Translations under genes and position numbers: made by a program
From: Achromobacter spanius
GTDB taxonomy: Bacteria; Pseudomonadota; Gammaproteobacteria; Burkholderiales; Burkholderiaceae_B
Length of the DNA stretch: 64,000 nt
Direction of reading: 5' to 3'
Assembly (NCBI RefSeq): GCF_002812705.1
Contig: NZ_CP025030.1
Span: 558,001-622,000, forward strand
The notes under the pieces: model-generated
What the model was told of the DNA's origin: nothing
The model's input: only the letters and a program-made list of their open reading frames with translations
Databases searched by the model: none
Shown here: one piece after another, positions 47,320 to 57,548 of the stretch
How positions within the stretch are numbered: the first letter of the stretch is position 1
Layout of the letters: each line of letters begins with the position of its first letter

Positions 47320-50300
47320 TTATTCCGACGCTGCATTGGCCGACGACGGCGGCGTGTGGGCGCCCGGCGGGTGAGCCGGCGGGTGCTCCGCGCTACCGGC
47401 GTGGCCGGGTTTCTTGCGTGCGGTGGCAATCAGCGTATAGGCCACCGGCACGACGAACAAGGTCAGTAGTGTACCCAGCAACAGCCCTCCCACCAGCACC
47501 CAGCCGATCTGCTGGCGCGATTCCGCCCCCGCCCCCGTGGACAAGGCCAGCGGCACGGTGCCCAGCACCATCGCCCCCGTCGTCATCAAGATCGGGCGCA
47601 GCCGCAGCACGCTGGCCTCGATCACGGCGGTGAAAAGCTCTTTGCCTTCGTCCCGCAACTGGTTGGTGAATTCCACGATCAGGATGCCGTGCTTGGTAAT
47701 CAAGCCCACCAGCGTGATCAGGCCGATCTGGCTGTAGATCGACAGCGTGCCGCCCGTCAGCCACAGCGCCAGGAGCGCCCCCGTCATGGACAGCGGCACC
47801 GACAACATGATGATGAAGGGGTTGCGCCAGCTTTCGAACTGCGCGGCCAGCACCAGGTAGATGAAGGCCAGCGCCATGCCGAAGACCAGATAGATGCTGC
47901 CCGATGAATCGCGGAACTCGCGCGACTGGCCGTCCAGGTCCGTGATGATGGTGTTGGGCAGTACGTCACGCGCCACCTGATGCATGTGCGTCAGCACCTC
48001 GCCCAGCGCGTAACCCGGCGCGACCGCCGCATCAATTTTGACCGCGCGCAGGCGGTTGAAGTGGTTCAGCGACTGCGGCGACACGCCTTCATGCACGCCC
48101 AGCAGGTTGTCCAGCTGCACCATGCTGCCGTCGCGCGCCCGCACGTAGATGCCGGAAATATCGGTGGGGTTGGCGCGGTCGCGCGGCGTCACCTGGACGA
48201 TCACGTCGTACTGCTCGCCCTCGTCCTTGTAGCGCGTGACCTGGCGCCCGCCCAGCATGGACTCCAGCGTGCGGCCCACGGTGTCCACGTTGGCGCCCAC
48301 GTCGGCCATCTTGTCGCGGTCCACGCGCACCCGCAATTCGGGCGTGTTCAAGCGCAGATCCGTATCCAGGTTGAGCAAACCGGGATACTTGCGCAGCTCG
48401 GTCAGGAAGACCTCGGTCAGACGCGCCAGCTCTTCGTACGACGCCTGGCTCATGATGATGAATTCCACCGGCTTGGACCGGGCGGACTGGCCCAGCGACG
48501 GCGGGTTGGTGGGAAACGCACGCACGCCAGGCAGGGACGCAAACTGCGGCTGCAACTGCTGGGTGATTTCCTGCTGCTTGCGGGTGCGCTCTTCCCACGG
48601 CTTCAGGCGCAGAATGGCGGTGCCGTCCGTCACGGTGGGAAAGCCCACCGTGACCTGGCTGCCGCTGGCCTCGGAAATCTGTGAATAGAACTTCTCGATA
48701 CCCAGCATGCTGTCCAGCGTGTAGTTCAGCGTCGCGCCTTCCGGCGAATTGACGATGCCGAACACCACGCCCCGGTCTTCGACCGGCGCCAGTTCGCTTT
48801 TCACCACCGAGAACAGTACGCCACTGCCCCCCGCCACCGCCGCGCCTATCACCACCACCAGCCAACGATGACGCAGCGATGCGCCCAGCAGGCGGCGATA
48901 GCCGTTGCTCATGCCGTTGAGCCAGCCTTCGATCAGGTTGTACCAGCGGTTGTGATTGCTTTGATGGCGCAGCAGCACCGAGCACATCATGGGCGTCAGC
49001 GTCAGGGCCACGAAACCCGACACCAGCACCGCACCGGCCAGCGCCAGCGCAAATTCAATGAACAAACGACCGGTGCGGCCCGTGGCGAAGGCAAGTGGCG
49101 CGTACACCGTCACCAGCGTCATCGTCATGGCCACCACCGCGAAGCCGATTTCCTTGGACCCTCGCAGCGCCGCTTCCTTGCGCGGCATGCCGTCTTCGAT
49201 ATGCCGGTAGATGTTCTCCAGCACCACGATGGCGTCATCCACCACCAGCCCGATCGCCAGCACCATGGCCAGCAGGGTCAGCGTGTTGATCGAAAAGCCG
49301 AAGAAGTACATCAGCGCACACGCCCCGACCAGCGACACGGGGATCGTGACGATGGGGATGATGCTGGCGCGCAGGTTGCGCAAAAAGAAAAAGATCACCA
49401 GCACCACCAGGACGATGGCCTCGCCGATGGTGTGGAACACGGAATCAATGGAGCGCTCGATGAACACCGACGAGTCATACGCGATGTTCAGCTTCATGCC
49501 CGCCGGCAGCGTTTCGTTCAGCCGCGCGACTTCCTGGCGCGCCGCCGTGGACAGTTCCAGCGGGTTGGCGGTGGATTGCCGCGTGACACCGATGTTGATG
49601 GCGGGCTTGCCGTTAAAGCGCGAAAGGATGCGGTCGCTGGCCGCGCCGATCTCCACATTGGAGACATCGCGCAGGCGCACCGGGTAGCCCTTCACGTTCG
49701 CCACGATCACGTCTTCAAACTGCGCGGGCGTTTGCAGGTCGGTGGACGACACCACGGAAAACTCGCGGGCCCGCGATTCGATGCGGCCGGCCGGAATCTC
49801 CACGTTCTGGCTGCGCAGCGCGGCCTCTACGTCCTGCACGGTCAAGCCGTACGCGGCCAGCTTGTCGCGGTCAACGTAGATGCGCATGGACGGCAGGCGT
49901 TCGCCGAACACACGCACTTCCGCCGCGCCGGGCAAGACGGACAGCCGGGTCTTGATATAGCGATTGATGTAGTCGGACGTCTGGATCGCCGAGTACGACC
50001 CCGACTCCACCGCGATGTAGATGATGGGCTGGGAATCGGCTTCAACCTTGCCGATGATGGGCTCGTCGATCTCATCGGGCAAAAAGCGCCGCGCGCGTGA
50101 GACTTTGTCGCGCACTTCGGCCGCCGCCGCGTCCGGGTCGCGTGACAGGTTGAACTTGATGTTGATCAGGCTGCGCTCGGAACGGCTGCGCGAGGTCATC
50201 ACGTTCACGCCCTCGATGCCGGCCAACTGGTCTTCCAGCGGCTTGGTCACCTGGGACTCGATCACCTCGGGCGAGGCGCCCTTGTAGGTCGTATCCACCG

Positions 50301-50436
50301 AGACAATGGGTTCGTCGATCTTCGGATATTCGCGCACCGTCAGGCGCGAATACGAGATCAGTCCAATCAGGACAATGATCAGCGACAGAACCGACGCAAA
50401 CACCGGCCGCTTGATGCAGGTTTCCGAGATACGCAT
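47320..50436 (-). CDS. RND-family multidrug efflux permease (HAE1 type)
   Basis: A 1038-residue inner-membrane pump, the right length for AcrB/MdtC-type proteins. It opens MRISETCIKRPVFASVLSLIIVLIGLISY and contains the proton-relay segment MVLAIGLVVDDAIVVLENIYRH with the Asp-Asp pair, the porter and docking domains in the two large periplasmic loops, and a second set of membrane segments. The Pro/His-rich C-terminal tail is variable. The adaptor gene is 33 bases upstream. No outer-membrane factor gene is adjacent, so it must borrow a TolC-like protein. Substrates are unknown. Confidence 0.95.
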   Translation of the reverse strand: MRISETCIKRPVFASVLSLIIVLIGLISYSRLTVREYPKIDEPIVSVDTTYKGASPEVIESQVTKPLEDQLAGIEGVNVMTSRSRSERSLINIKFNLSRDPDAAAAEVRDKVSRARRFLPDEIDEPIIGKVEADSQPIIYIAVESGSYSAIQTSDYINRYIKTRLSVLPGAAEVRVFGERLPSMRIYVDRDKLAAYGLTVQDVEAALRSQNVEIPAGRIESRAREFSVVSSTDLQTPAQFEDVIVANVKGYPVRLRDVSNVEIGAASDRILSRFNGKPAINIGVTRQSTANPLELSTAARQEVARLNETLPAGMKLNIAYDSSVFIERSIDSVFHTIGEAIVLVVLVIFFFLRNLRASIIPIVTIPVSLVGACALMYFFGFSINTLTLLAMVLAIGLVVDDAIVVLENIYRHIEDGMPRKEAALRGSKEIGFAVVAMTMTLVTVYAPLAFATGRTGRLFIEFALALAGAVLVSGFVALTLTPMMCSVLLRHQSNHNRWYNLIEGWLNGMSNGYRRLLGASLRHRWLVVVIGAAVAGGSGVLFSVVKSELAPVEDRGVVFGIVNSPEGATLNYTLDSMLGIEKFYSQISEASGSQVTVGFPTVTDGTAILRLKPWEERTRKQQEITQQLQPQFASLPGVRAFPTNPPSLGQSARSKPVEFIIMSQASYEELARLTEVFLTELRKYPGLLNLDTDLRLNTPELRVRVDRDKMADVGANVDTVGRTLESMLGGRQVTRYKDEGEQYDVIVQVTPRDRANPTDISGIYVRARDGSMVQLDNLLGVHEGVSPQSLNHFNRLRAVKIDAAVAPGYALGEVLTHMHQVARDVLPNTIITDLDGQSREFRDSSGSIYLVFGMALAFIYLVLAAQFESWRNPFIIMLSVPLSMTGALLALWLTGGTLSIYSQIGLITLVGLITKHGILIVEFTNQLRDEGKELFTAVIEASVLRLRPILMTTGAMVLGTVPLALSTGAGAESRQQIGWVLVGGLLLGTLLTLFVVPVAYTLIATARKKPGHAGSAEHPPAHPPGAHTPPSSANAASE

Positions 50437-50469
50437 GGCGTCACCGCTAGAAAGAGAGAGGGGCCGCGC

Positions 50470-51555
50470 TCACGAGCCGCCGCCGACGACGTTCACGGCG
50501 GCGCCGTCCGTCACGCGCTGTATGCCCGCCACCACAAGTTGGTCGCCCGCCGCGACGCCGGTCAAGATTTCGACACGGCCTTCGCGGCGCTCGCCGATGG
50601 TGACTTCGCGCCGCTCGGCCTTGCCATCCTTGACCCGGTAAACGTACTGCGTTTCACCCGATGGAGACAATGCGGCTTCCGGCGCCACCAGGGCCTTGTC
50701 CTGATTGAACAGCAACTGCACGCGGGCGAACATGCCCGGGCGCAGCACGGCGTCGCTGTTGGCCACCGTGGCGCGCAGCAGGATCGACCGGCCGCCCGCG
50801 TCAACCAGCGGGCTGACGGCATAGACCTGCCCTTGGCGCTCCTGCCCCGGCAGCGCGTCCAGGCGCAGCGTCAGTTGCTGGCCCACCCGCACCTTGCTCA
50901 AGTACATTTCCGGCACGCGGAAGTCCACTTTCAAGGGGTCGATCGCCTCCAGCGGCGCCAGGTCCTGCCCCTGGTTGACGTAGTCGCCCACGGACACGCT
51001 GCGCAAGCCCACGATGCCGGCGAACGGCGCCGAAATCGTCATCTTGTCCAGGCGCGCCTGCGCCAGCGCCACGGCCGCTTCCTGCACTTTCAGCGTGCTG
51101 GCGGACTCATCGCGCGCCTGCTGGCTGACGAAACCCTTGCCCTGCAATTCCACGGCGCGCCGGTAATGGCTTTGCGCCAGCGTCAAATTGGCGCGCGCCT
51201 GCGCCAGCTCGGCGCGCGGCACGGAATCGTCCAGCCGTACCAGCACCTGGCCCCGGGCAACCGGCTGGCCTTCCTTGAATTCAATGGCTTGGATCCGCCC
51301 CACCACTTCCGGCCGCAGCACGACGGATTCATCCGAACGCAAGCTGCCCACGGCGGACAGGCCGCGCGCGAACGGAATTTCCTTGACGGTGGCAACCTCG
51401 ACCCGAACGGGAGCGGCAGGCGTCGCAACCGGCCGGGCGGTGCTCTGAGCGGGAGGCGTTGCGCCGGGCGCTAGCCACCGCGGCACGAAAACGCCCAATG
51501 CGGCCCCCGCGGCCAACCCGGCCGCGACGGCGGCCAGCAGTACAGCTTTTTTCAT
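50470..51555 (-). CDS. RND efflux periplasmic adaptor (membrane fusion protein)
   Basis: A 361-residue MFP. An N-terminal uncleaved or signal segment (about 4-24) is followed by a barrel-sandwich/lipoyl-like domain (VVLRPEVVGRIQAIEFKEGQPVARGQVLVRLD), an alpha-helical hairpin (about 110-155), the second lipoyl half (KMTISAPFAGIVGLRSVSVGDYVNQGQDLAPLEAI) and a beta-barrel domain. It bridges the permease and an outer-membrane channel. It is the first gene of the pump operon, 176 bases from rnhA. Confidence 0.94.
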   Translation of the reverse strand: MKKAVLLAAVAAGLAAGAALGVFVPRWLAPGATPPAQSTARPVATPAAPVRVEVATVKEIPFARGLSAVGSLRSDESVVLRPEVVGRIQAIEFKEGQPVARGQVLVRLDDSVPRAELAQARANLTLAQSHYRRAVELQGKGFVSQQARDESASTLKVQEAAVALAQARLDKMTISAPFAGIVGLRSVSVGDYVNQGQDLAPLEAIDPLKVDFRVPEMYLSKVRVGQQLTLRLDALPGQERQGQVYAVSPLVDAGGRSILLRATVANSDAVLRPGMFARVQLLFNQDKALVAPEAALSPSGETQYVYRVKDGKAERREVTIGERREGRVEILTGVAAGDQLVVAGIQRVTDGAAVNVVGGGS

Positions 51556-51731
51556 GCGCGAATGTGGCTTTGATGCGGCGCGCCCCGGATTCCCCACTTG
51601 GACGACACCACAGGAACTGGAATGGGGAAGGCACTGTAGCACCCGAATTTACATACTGGAACAATCCAGAAGCCGGATGAAAGAACTAAATCCCCCTGTC
51701 CAGGCGGATTTCAGGGTATTTCCCGATGTCT

Positions 51732-52193
51732 TCAGGCCCGTCGAGCCACTTCCACGCCCAGATTCGCCAACTGGTCGGCCCGCTCGTTGCCCTCGTCGCC
51801 CGTGTGGCCGCGCACCCAGCGCCACGACACCTGGTGCCGTTGCACCTGCTCGTCCAGCGCCTGCCACAGCTCGGCGTTCTTGACCGGCTTCTTCTCCGCG
51901 GTCATCCAGCCGCGGCGCTTCCAGTTCACCAGCCATTCGGTCATGCCTTTCATGACGTACTGCGAGTCCGTGTGGATCGTGACGACGCAAGTGCGCTTGA
52001 GCGCCCGCAGGCCTTCAATGACGGCCATGAGCTCCATGCGGTTGTTGGTGGTTTGGAGTTCTCCGCCATGCAGGGTTTTCTCGTGGCCACCCGCGCGCAG
52101 CAAGACGCCCCAGCCGCCCGGACCGGGGTTGCCCTTGCAGGCCCCGTCGGTCCACATTTCCACTTTCTGGTCGATCGCTTTGTTGTCCTGCAT
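51732..52193 (-). CDS. rnhA: Ribonuclease HI
   Basis: A 153-residue RNase H that degrades the RNA of RNA-DNA hybrids. All four acidic catalytic residues are in place: Asp16 ([18 protein letters not shown]), Glu54 ([13 protein letters not shown]), Asp76 ([10 protein letters not shown]) and Asp140 (NERADQLA). The basic handle [16 protein letters not shown] is present. A longer upstream frame overlaps the methyltransferase gene and is rejected. It sits in the mltD-gloB-yafS-rnhA order, but dnaQ is 4.4 kb away because the RND genes lie between. Confidence 0.97.
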   Translation of the reverse strand: MQDNKAIDQKVEMWTDGACKGNPGPGGWGVLLRAGGHEKTLHGGELQTTNNRMELMAVIEGLRALKRTCVVTIHTDSQYVMKGMTEWLVNWKRRGWMTAEKKPVKNAELWQALDEQVQRHQVSWRWVRGHTGDEGNERADQLANLGVEVARRA

Positions 52194-52245
52194 GGTGCTG
52201 CTTGATAGTCCTTGTTGGTGCAAAGTAAAACGCGTGGCGCCGCGC

Positions 52246-53025
52246 TCAAGAAGGGTCGAAACCGTCGTCCGCCTGGCGGTTGACCACCACGGAAGCGGCG
52301 CGTGCGCGCTTGGGCTTGGTCTTCCAGGGGGCCCCGATGATACGCATGCCGGCCACGCGCTTGACGGCCGACACCATGTACACCGCGCCGCCCACGCTCC
52401 ACCAGCGGGCGCCGGCCGACTCCAGGAAGCCCCAGCGCTGGAGCCATTTTTCGCTGCGGCAAGCCGGCGCATAGCAGCCGAACTGGCTTTCCTCGACCTC
52501 AAGCGACAGCAGCTTGAACCAGTCTTTCAGGCGCGGCAGCGACACTTGCGACGAGGGCGGTTGCGGCAGCCAGGGTTCCATGCCGGGCATGCGCGTGCGT
52601 GCGCCCCACATGCTCCAGGGATTGAACCCGGAAATCACGACCCGCCCTTCCGGCACCAGCACGCGCTCGACCTCGCGCAGGACGTTGTGCGGGTCCTGCG
52701 TGCACTCAAAGGCATGCGGCAGAATCAGCAGGTCCACGCTTTGGGATTCGAATGGCAGGGCCTCGGGCTCGGCCAGCACCACGCGCGACTGCCAGTCGGC
52801 CACGCTTTCCGCCGAGGGGGTTTCCGTGCCCACATAGCCCTTGAAAGGCATGCGATTGGCGCGCAGCAGATTCATGTCGGCCAGGCCGACCTGCCAGGCA
52901 TAATAGCCAAACACATCCGCGACAGCCGCGTCGAACTGCGCCCGTTCCCAGGCCAGGGCGTACTGCCCCGGTGGCGTCTGGAACCATTCGGCCAGTTCTA
53001 CAATCGGCGGAGTTTCTTCTGCCAC
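52246..53025 (-). CDS. YafS-like class I SAM-dependent methyltransferase
   Basis: A 259-residue protein with a Methyltransf_11-type core: [54 protein letters not shown] (core [17 protein letters not shown]). The classical GxGxG motif I is weak here. The gene occupies the position of E. coli yafS between gloB and rnhA, and the family is of unknown substrate. Its start codon is only 20 bases from the divergent gloB start. The C-terminus is basic. Confidence 0.85.
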   Translation of the reverse strand: MAEETPPIVELAEWFQTPPGQYALAWERAQFDAAVADVFGYYAWQVGLADMNLLRANRMPFKGYVGTETPSAESVADWQSRVVLAEPEALPFESQSVDLLILPHAFECTQDPHNVLREVERVLVPEGRVVISGFNPWSMWGARTRMPGMEPWLPQPPSSQVSLPRLKDWFKLLSLEVEESQFGCYAPACRSEKWLQRWGFLESAGARWWSVGGAVYMVSAVKRVAGMRIIGAPWKTKPKRARAASVVVNRQADDGFDPS

Positions 53026-53045
53026 GTTCTATTCCTTCGAATCTC

Positions 53046-53867
53046 ATGCAAGCCTTGACCGCCCCCGCAGGCGGCCGCGAGCAACATGCCGCGGTCTTGC
53101 CTCTACCCGCCTTCACCGACAACTACATCTGGGCCATCGTCCATGGCGAAAACGCCGCCGTGGTGGACCCGGGCGAAGCCGGCCCGGTCGTGCAATGGCT
53201 GGAGCAGGAAGGCTTGAGGCTGCGCGCCATTCTACTCACGCACCATCACGGCGACCATGTGGGCGGTGTACTCGAATTGTCACGCATGGCGGACCTTACC
53301 GTATACGGTCCGGCGCGGGAAAGCCTGCCGCGCTGCGATGTCGCGTTGGCCGAAGGCGACCGCGTAGCCCTGCCCGAACTGGACCTGGACCTGCGCGTGC
53401 TGGACGTGCCCGGGCACACCGCCGGGCACATCGCTTACACCGGCCGGGCGGCCGGAATAGAACCCGTTCTGTTCTGTGGTGACACGCTGTTTGCCGGGGG
53501 CTGTGGTCGGCTTTTCGAGGGAACTCCCGCGCAAATGCATGATTCCTTGGAAAAATTTTCCGTTTTACCGCCAGATACACAGGTTTTTTGCGCGCACGAG
53601 TACACTCTAGCGAACTTGCGCTGGGCATTGGCTGTGGATCCCGCCAACCGCACCCTGCATCAGTGGTATCAGCGAGCCCAGCAATTACGAGCAGAAGGTC
53701 TTCCCACGCTTCCATCGACGATCGGTCAGGAACGCGCGACGAACCCGTTTTTGCGTACGCAGCAAGTGGACGTCATCCGCGCCGCAGCCAACTGGGCCGG
53801 AAACAATCAACCTACGCCGGTAGAGGTCTTTGCCTCCCTGCGTGAATGGAAGAACGACTTCAAGTGA
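53046..53867 (+). CDS. gloB: Hydroxyacylglutathione hydrolase (glyoxalase II)
   Basis: A 273-residue metallo-beta-lactamase-fold enzyme that hydrolyses S-D-lactoylglutathione in methylglyoxal detoxification. The metal motif is THHHGDHVGG (His66, His68, Asp70, His71), followed by VPGHTAGHIAY, FCGDTLFAGGCGRLFEG with the bridging Asp, and FCAHEYTLANLRWAL with the C-terminal glutathione-site domain. The start at MQALTAP follows its divergent neighbour by 20 bases. mltD begins seven bases after the stop. Confidence 0.96.
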   Translation: MQALTAPAGGREQHAAVLPLPAFTDNYIWAIVHGENAAVVDPGEAGPVVQWLEQEGLRLRAILLTHHHGDHVGGVLELSRMADLTVYGPARESLPRCDVALAEGDRVALPELDLDLRVLDVPGHTAGHIAYTGRAAGIEPVLFCGDTLFAGGCGRLFEGTPAQMHDSLEKFSVLPPDTQVFCAHEYTLANLRWALAVDPANRTLHQWYQRAQQLRAEGLPTLPSTIGQERATNPFLRTQQVDVIRAAANWAGNNQPTPVEVFASLREWKNDFK

Positions 53868-53874
53868 CCGCCTG

Positions 53875-55293
53875 ATGAATCTATCCCGACTCCTTCTGCC
53901 ACTCATGTTGGCAGTCCTCGCCGGTTGCGCAGGAACCAAAGCCCCCGACAGTAAAAACCTCACCACCAATTCCCAAGGGCGTTACATCGCCCGGGATACG
54001 TCCCGAACGGTTGACCTGACCAACCCGCCGAGCGACGCCTGGGACCGCATCCGCCGCGGTTTCGCCATCCCCAACCTGAACACCGAGCTCTCGCAGCAGT
54101 GGACCGATTACTACGCGTCCCACCCCGAGGCCGTTCAGCGCATGGCCGAGCGCGCGGGCAAGTACCTGTACTTCATCGTCGACGAAATCAACCGCCGTGG
54201 CCTGCCCACGGAATTGGCGCTGCTGCCCTTTGTGGAAAGCGCCTACAACCCCACCGCCCTGTCGCGCGCACAGGCGTCGGGCCTGTGGCAGTTCGTGCCG
54301 GCCACCGGCCAGCACTTCAACTTGAAGCAGGACTGGTGGCGCGACGAGCGCCGCGACCCCATCGCGTCGACCAACGCCGCCCTGGACTATCTGGAAAAGC
54401 TGTTTGAGATGCAGGGCGACTGGTATTTGGCGCTGGCGTCCTACAACTGGGGCGAAGGCTCGGTGCAGCGCGCCATGGCCAAGAACGAAGCGGCCGGCCA
54501 GAACACGGACTACCTGTCCCTGAACATGCCCAGCGAAACCCGCAACTACGTGCCCAAGTTGCAGGCCATCAAGAACATCATTGCCGACCCGCAGCGCTAC
54601 GCGGTGGCGCTGCCCCCCGTGGGCAACACGCCCTACTTCGTGACGGTGCAGAAGAACAGCGACATCGACGTTGAAATCGCCGCCAAGCTGGCCGAGATGC
54701 CGGTGGACGAATTCAAGGCGCTGAACCCGTCGTTCAACCGCCCGGTCATTCGTGGCGATCACGGCCCGACCCTGCTGCTGCCGGCCGACCGCGTCGAGAT
54801 CTTCAACGCCAATTTGACGAACTACAAGGGCGACCTGAGCGCCTGGAAGATCTATCACTCGCGCCGCGGGGAATCCTACGCCGCGATCGCGAAGCGCTTT
54901 GGCGTGACGCTGGCCGAACTGCGCGAAACCAACGACATCAGCTCGCGCCAGAAAGCCGCGTCAGGCCAGGCCCTGCTGGTGCCCGGCGAACCCGGCAACG
55001 CTGGCGTGCAACTGGCATCGCTGGCAGCACCGGTGGGCGCGCTGGAGCAGGCGCCGTCGGACAACAAGGCGGTTGCTCCGCGCGGCCGCGCCGCCCCGGC
55101 GCCCGCCTCCCGCGTGGCCAGCGCCCGCCCCAATGTGCGCACCCACAAGGTCCGCCAGGGTGACACGCTGTTCTCATTGGCCAAGCAGTACGGCACCTCG
55201 GTCGATGCCTTGCGTGCCCTGAACAACATCAAGGGCAGCGCCCTGAAGATCGGCACCCCTTTGCGCGTGCCGGGCACCAACGCCCGCGGCTGA
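53875..55293 (+). CDS. mltD: Membrane-bound lytic murein transglycosylase D
   Basis: A 472-residue lipoprotein (lipobox LAGC) that cleaves peptidoglycan glycan strands with 1,6-anhydro product formation. The SLT family 1D core has catalytic Glu in [32 protein letters not shown] and the later [17 protein letters not shown]. Two LysM wall-binding repeats occupy the C-terminal region (about 320-370 and 425-470, the last [18 protein letters not shown]). It is in tandem with gloB. A terminator follows. Confidence 0.95.
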   Translation: MNLSRLLLPLMLAVLAGCAGTKAPDSKNLTTNSQGRYIARDTSRTVDLTNPPSDAWDRIRRGFAIPNLNTELSQQWTDYYASHPEAVQRMAERAGKYLYFIVDEINRRGLPTELALLPFVESAYNPTALSRAQASGLWQFVPATGQHFNLKQDWWRDERRDPIASTNAALDYLEKLFEMQGDWYLALASYNWGEGSVQRAMAKNEAAGQNTDYLSLNMPSETRNYVPKLQAIKNIIADPQRYAVALPPVGNTPYFVTVQKNSDIDVEIAAKLAEMPVDEFKALNPSFNRPVIRGDHGPTLLLPADRVEIFNANLTNYKGDLSAWKIYHSRRGESYAAIAKRFGVTLAELRETNDISSRQKAASGQALLVPGEPGNAGVQLASLAAPVGALEQAPSDNKAVAPRGRAAPAPASRVASARPNVRTHKVRQGDTLFSLAKQYGTSVDALRALNNIKGSALKIGTPLRVPGTNARG

Positions 55294-55315
55294 TATTCTC
55301 CAGTCGTCCACACAG

Positions 55316-55343
55316 AACGGCGCCCCCAGCGGGCGCCGTTTTT
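55316..55343 (+). terminator. Rho-independent terminator after mltD
   Basis: A 10-bp stem (AACGGCGCCC / GGGCGCCGTT) with a CCAGC loop and a T run, 23 bases after the mltD stop. Confidence 0.92.
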
Positions 55344-55414
55344 ACAAGTACGCGAAGCCGCCAAACTCCTTAAAATGGGCGGTCTTTCTGCAGGAAAAAA
55401 CTAAAGGAACCATC

Positions 55415-56200
55415 ATGGGCTTTCTCGCCGGCAAGCGCATTCTCGTAACGGGAGTGCTTTCAAACCGATCCATCGCCTACGGCATCGCGCGCGCCTGTCA
55501 CAAGCAAGGCGCCGAACTGGCGTTCACCTATGTGGGCGACCGCTTCAAGGATCGCGTGGTCGAATTCGCCGCTGAATTCGGCAGCAAGATCGTGCTGCCT
55601 TGCGATGTGGCCGAAGACAGCCAGATTGAAGGCGCCTTCACGGAACTGGCCCAGCATTGGGACGGCCTGGACGGCCTGGTGCATTCCATCGGCTTCGCCC
55701 CCCGCGAAGCCATCGCCGGCAACTTCCTTGATGGCCTGTCGCGTGAAGGCTTCCGCATCGCCCACGACATTTCCGCCTACAGCTTCGCCGCCATGGCCAA
55801 GGCCGCGCTGCCGCTGATGGAAGGTCGCAACGGCTCGGTGCTGACCCTGACCTACCTGGGCGCCGAGCGCGTGGTTCCCAACTACAACACCATGGGCTTG
55901 GCCAAGGCATCGCTGGAAGCCAGCGTGCGTTACCTGGCCACGGCGCTGGGCCCGCGCGGCATTCGCGCCAACGGCATTTCGGCCGGCCCCATCAAGACGC
56001 TGGCCGCAAGCGGCATCAAGGACTTCTCGTCCATCCTGAAGTTCGTGGAATCGCAGGCGCCGCTGCGCCGCAACGTCACCATTGACGACGTGGGCAATGT
56101 GGCGGCGTTCATGCTGTCGGACCTGGCCGCAGGCGTCACCGGCGAGATCACCCATGTGGACGCCGGCTTCTCGACCGTCGTCCCGGGCATGGAAGACTGA
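55415..56200 (+). CDS. fabI: Enoyl-ACP reductase (NADH)
   Basis: A 261-residue short-chain dehydrogenase-fold enzyme that reduces trans-2-enoyl-ACP in the last step of each fatty-acid elongation cycle. The FabI features are [19 protein letters not shown] at the NADH site, Gly93 in HSIGFAP, and the Tyr157-x6-Lys164 catalytic pair in [25 protein letters not shown]. The triclosan-contact residues look like the sensitive E. coli type. AAAGGAACCATC precedes the ATG. It is a single gene between terminators. Confidence 0.97.
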   Translation: MGFLAGKRILVTGVLSNRSIAYGIARACHKQGAELAFTYVGDRFKDRVVEFAAEFGSKIVLPCDVAEDSQIEGAFTELAQHWDGLDGLVHSIGFAPREAIAGNFLDGLSREGFRIAHDISAYSFAAMAKAALPLMEGRNGSVLTLTYLGAERVVPNYNTMGLAKASLEASVRYLATALGPRGIRANGISAGPIKTLAASGIKDFSSILKFVESQAPLRRNVTIDDVGNVAAFMLSDLAAGVTGEITHVDAGFSTVVPGMED

Positions 56201-56207
56201 TTCTTCA

Positions 56208-56241
56208 CCTGGGGCGGGGCGGTTTACCTCCCCACCCCAGG
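56208..56241. terminator. Bidirectional hairpin between fabI and the OsmC gene
   Basis: A two-part GC stem (CCTGGGG/CCCCAGG outside GGGG/CCCC, with one mismatched pair) seven bases after the fabI stop and before the convergent OsmC stop. There is no T run, so it is a weaker or factor-dependent terminator. Confidence 0.5.
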
Positions 56242-56247
56242 GTCGGT

Positions 56248-56646
56248 TCAAGCCGGCCGCACCACCAGCGTGGACACCTGCACGTCCACCGCCGTCATCA
56301 GCTTGTGGATCGGGCATTTCTCGGCCACGGCCAGAAGCTCATCGATCTGGGCGTCTGACAGCTCACCATGCAGCGTCAGCTTGGCCGTCAGGCGATACAC
56401 GCCCTTGCGCTCCTCGCTGGCGTCGCGCACCACCTCCACATCCACCGACTTCAGCGGCAGCTCCTTGCGCTGCGCGTAGACCATCAGCGTCATTGCCTTG
56501 CAGCCACCCAGCGCGGTGTCGAAATAGTCATGCGGATCGGGGCCCTCTCCTTGCGGCCGCGGCATCGCCAGCGGCAAGTCGTGGCCCTCGGCCGTGGCGG
56601 TGAACTGCAACGTGTCGGGTGCATTCTGATGGACGCGGATGCTCAT
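56248..56646 (-). CDS. OsmC family protein (peroxiredoxin-like)
   Basis: A 132-residue OsmC/Ohr-fold protein with two conserved cysteines, in DYFDTALGGCKAMTLMVYAQRKE and LLAVAEKCPIHKLMTA, which together form the hydroperoxide-reducing thiol pair. The charged DASEERKGVYRLTAKLTLHGELSD loop is usual. This subgroup (YhfA/OsmC-like) is not proven to be a peroxidase. The start is at MSIRVHQNAPD. It is convergent with fabI and divergent from the DUF533 gene. Confidence 0.9.
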   Translation of the reverse strand: MSIRVHQNAPDTLQFTATAEGHDLPLAMPRPQGEGPDPHDYFDTALGGCKAMTLMVYAQRKELPLKSVDVEVVRDASEERKGVYRLTAKLTLHGELSDAQIDELLAVAEKCPIHKLMTAVDVQVSTLVVRPA

Positions 56647-56803
56647 GAATCGGATCTCCTGGAGTTGGCATCCGTCGCGGACGCCGCAAGCCCACTTGTA
56701 GCATCCGCCGGCGTCATCCACACCTGACGGAATGCTGAACTTATTCTTAAGCCACTGGTCGGATATCCCTATCCGCAATTCACGAACTGACTTAGGGGGA
56801 CGC

Positions 56804-57496
56804 ATGAGCGCCAGACAACTTCTTGATCAATTGCTGCAATCGGGCCAAGGCCTGCTTTCGGACGCCACCAACCGCGTGCAAGGCGCGACGGGCGGCTCGG
56901 CAGGCGGCAAGGGTTCGTTCCTGACCGGCCTGGGTGGGGGTGCGCTGGGCGCAGGCGCGCTGGGCTTGTTGATGGGCAGCAAGAAGGCACGCAAGATCGG
57001 CGGCAAGGTCGCCATGTATGGCGGCATGGCGGCGCTGGGCGCGCTGGCCTACCGTGCTTACGGCGACTGGCAGCGCAACCAGGCCGGTGGCGCGCAAGCC
57101 GCGCCGCCTCAAACGCTGGACCGCCTGCCCGCGCCGGAAGCCGAGCAGCACAGCAACGCCGTGCTGACCGCCATGATCGGCGCGGCCAAGGCCGACGGCC
57201 ACATCGGCCCCGAAGAACGCGGCCTGCTGGAAACCGAATTGGCCAAGCTGTCATCCGACGCGCAGGACCGCCAGTGGCTGGAAACGGAATTGTCGCGGCC
57301 GCTGGACCCGGCTGCCGTGGCCCAGTCCGCCAAAACACCCGAAATGGCCGCCGAAATGTATCTGGCCAGCCTGCTCGTCGTGGACGAGGAAAGCTATATG
57401 GAACGCGCCTATCTGGACGAATTGGCGCGTCAGCTTCGGCTGGAACCCGGCTTGAAGGAAAAGCTGGAACAGCACGCCAAAAGCGCGGTCGCCTGA
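56804..57496 (+). CDS. DUF533/TerB-like inner-membrane protein (YebE type)
   Basis: A 230-residue protein. A Gly-rich N-terminal part (about 30-95) contains two short membrane-prone segments (GGGALGAGALGLLMGSKK and VAMYGGMAALGALAYRAYG), and a C-terminal TerB-like all-helical domain (about 120-230) includes AMIGAAKADGHIGPEERG and AEMYLASLLVVDEESYMERAYLDELARQL. YebE-type proteins respond to envelope stress; the role is unknown. The start is preceded by AGGGGGAC; an earlier ATG is unlikely. Confidence 0.88.
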   Translation: MSARQLLDQLLQSGQGLLSDATNRVQGATGGSAGGKGSFLTGLGGGALGAGALGLLMGSKKARKIGGKVAMYGGMAALGALAYRAYGDWQRNQAGGAQAAPPQTLDRLPAPEAEQHSNAVLTAMIGAAKADGHIGPEERGLLETELAKLSSDAQDRQWLETELSRPLDPAAVAQSAKTPEMAAEMYLASLLVVDEESYMERAYLDELARQLRLEPGLKEKLEQHAKSAVA

Positions 57497-57548
57497 TCGG
57501 CAGAGATGGCGTCAGCACACCGCCGACGCCATCGACACCACCGCCCTG

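Noticed and set aside
48868..50100. A 410-codon plus-strand frame opposite the RND permease
   Set aside because: Antisense shadow of a well-conserved efflux permease.
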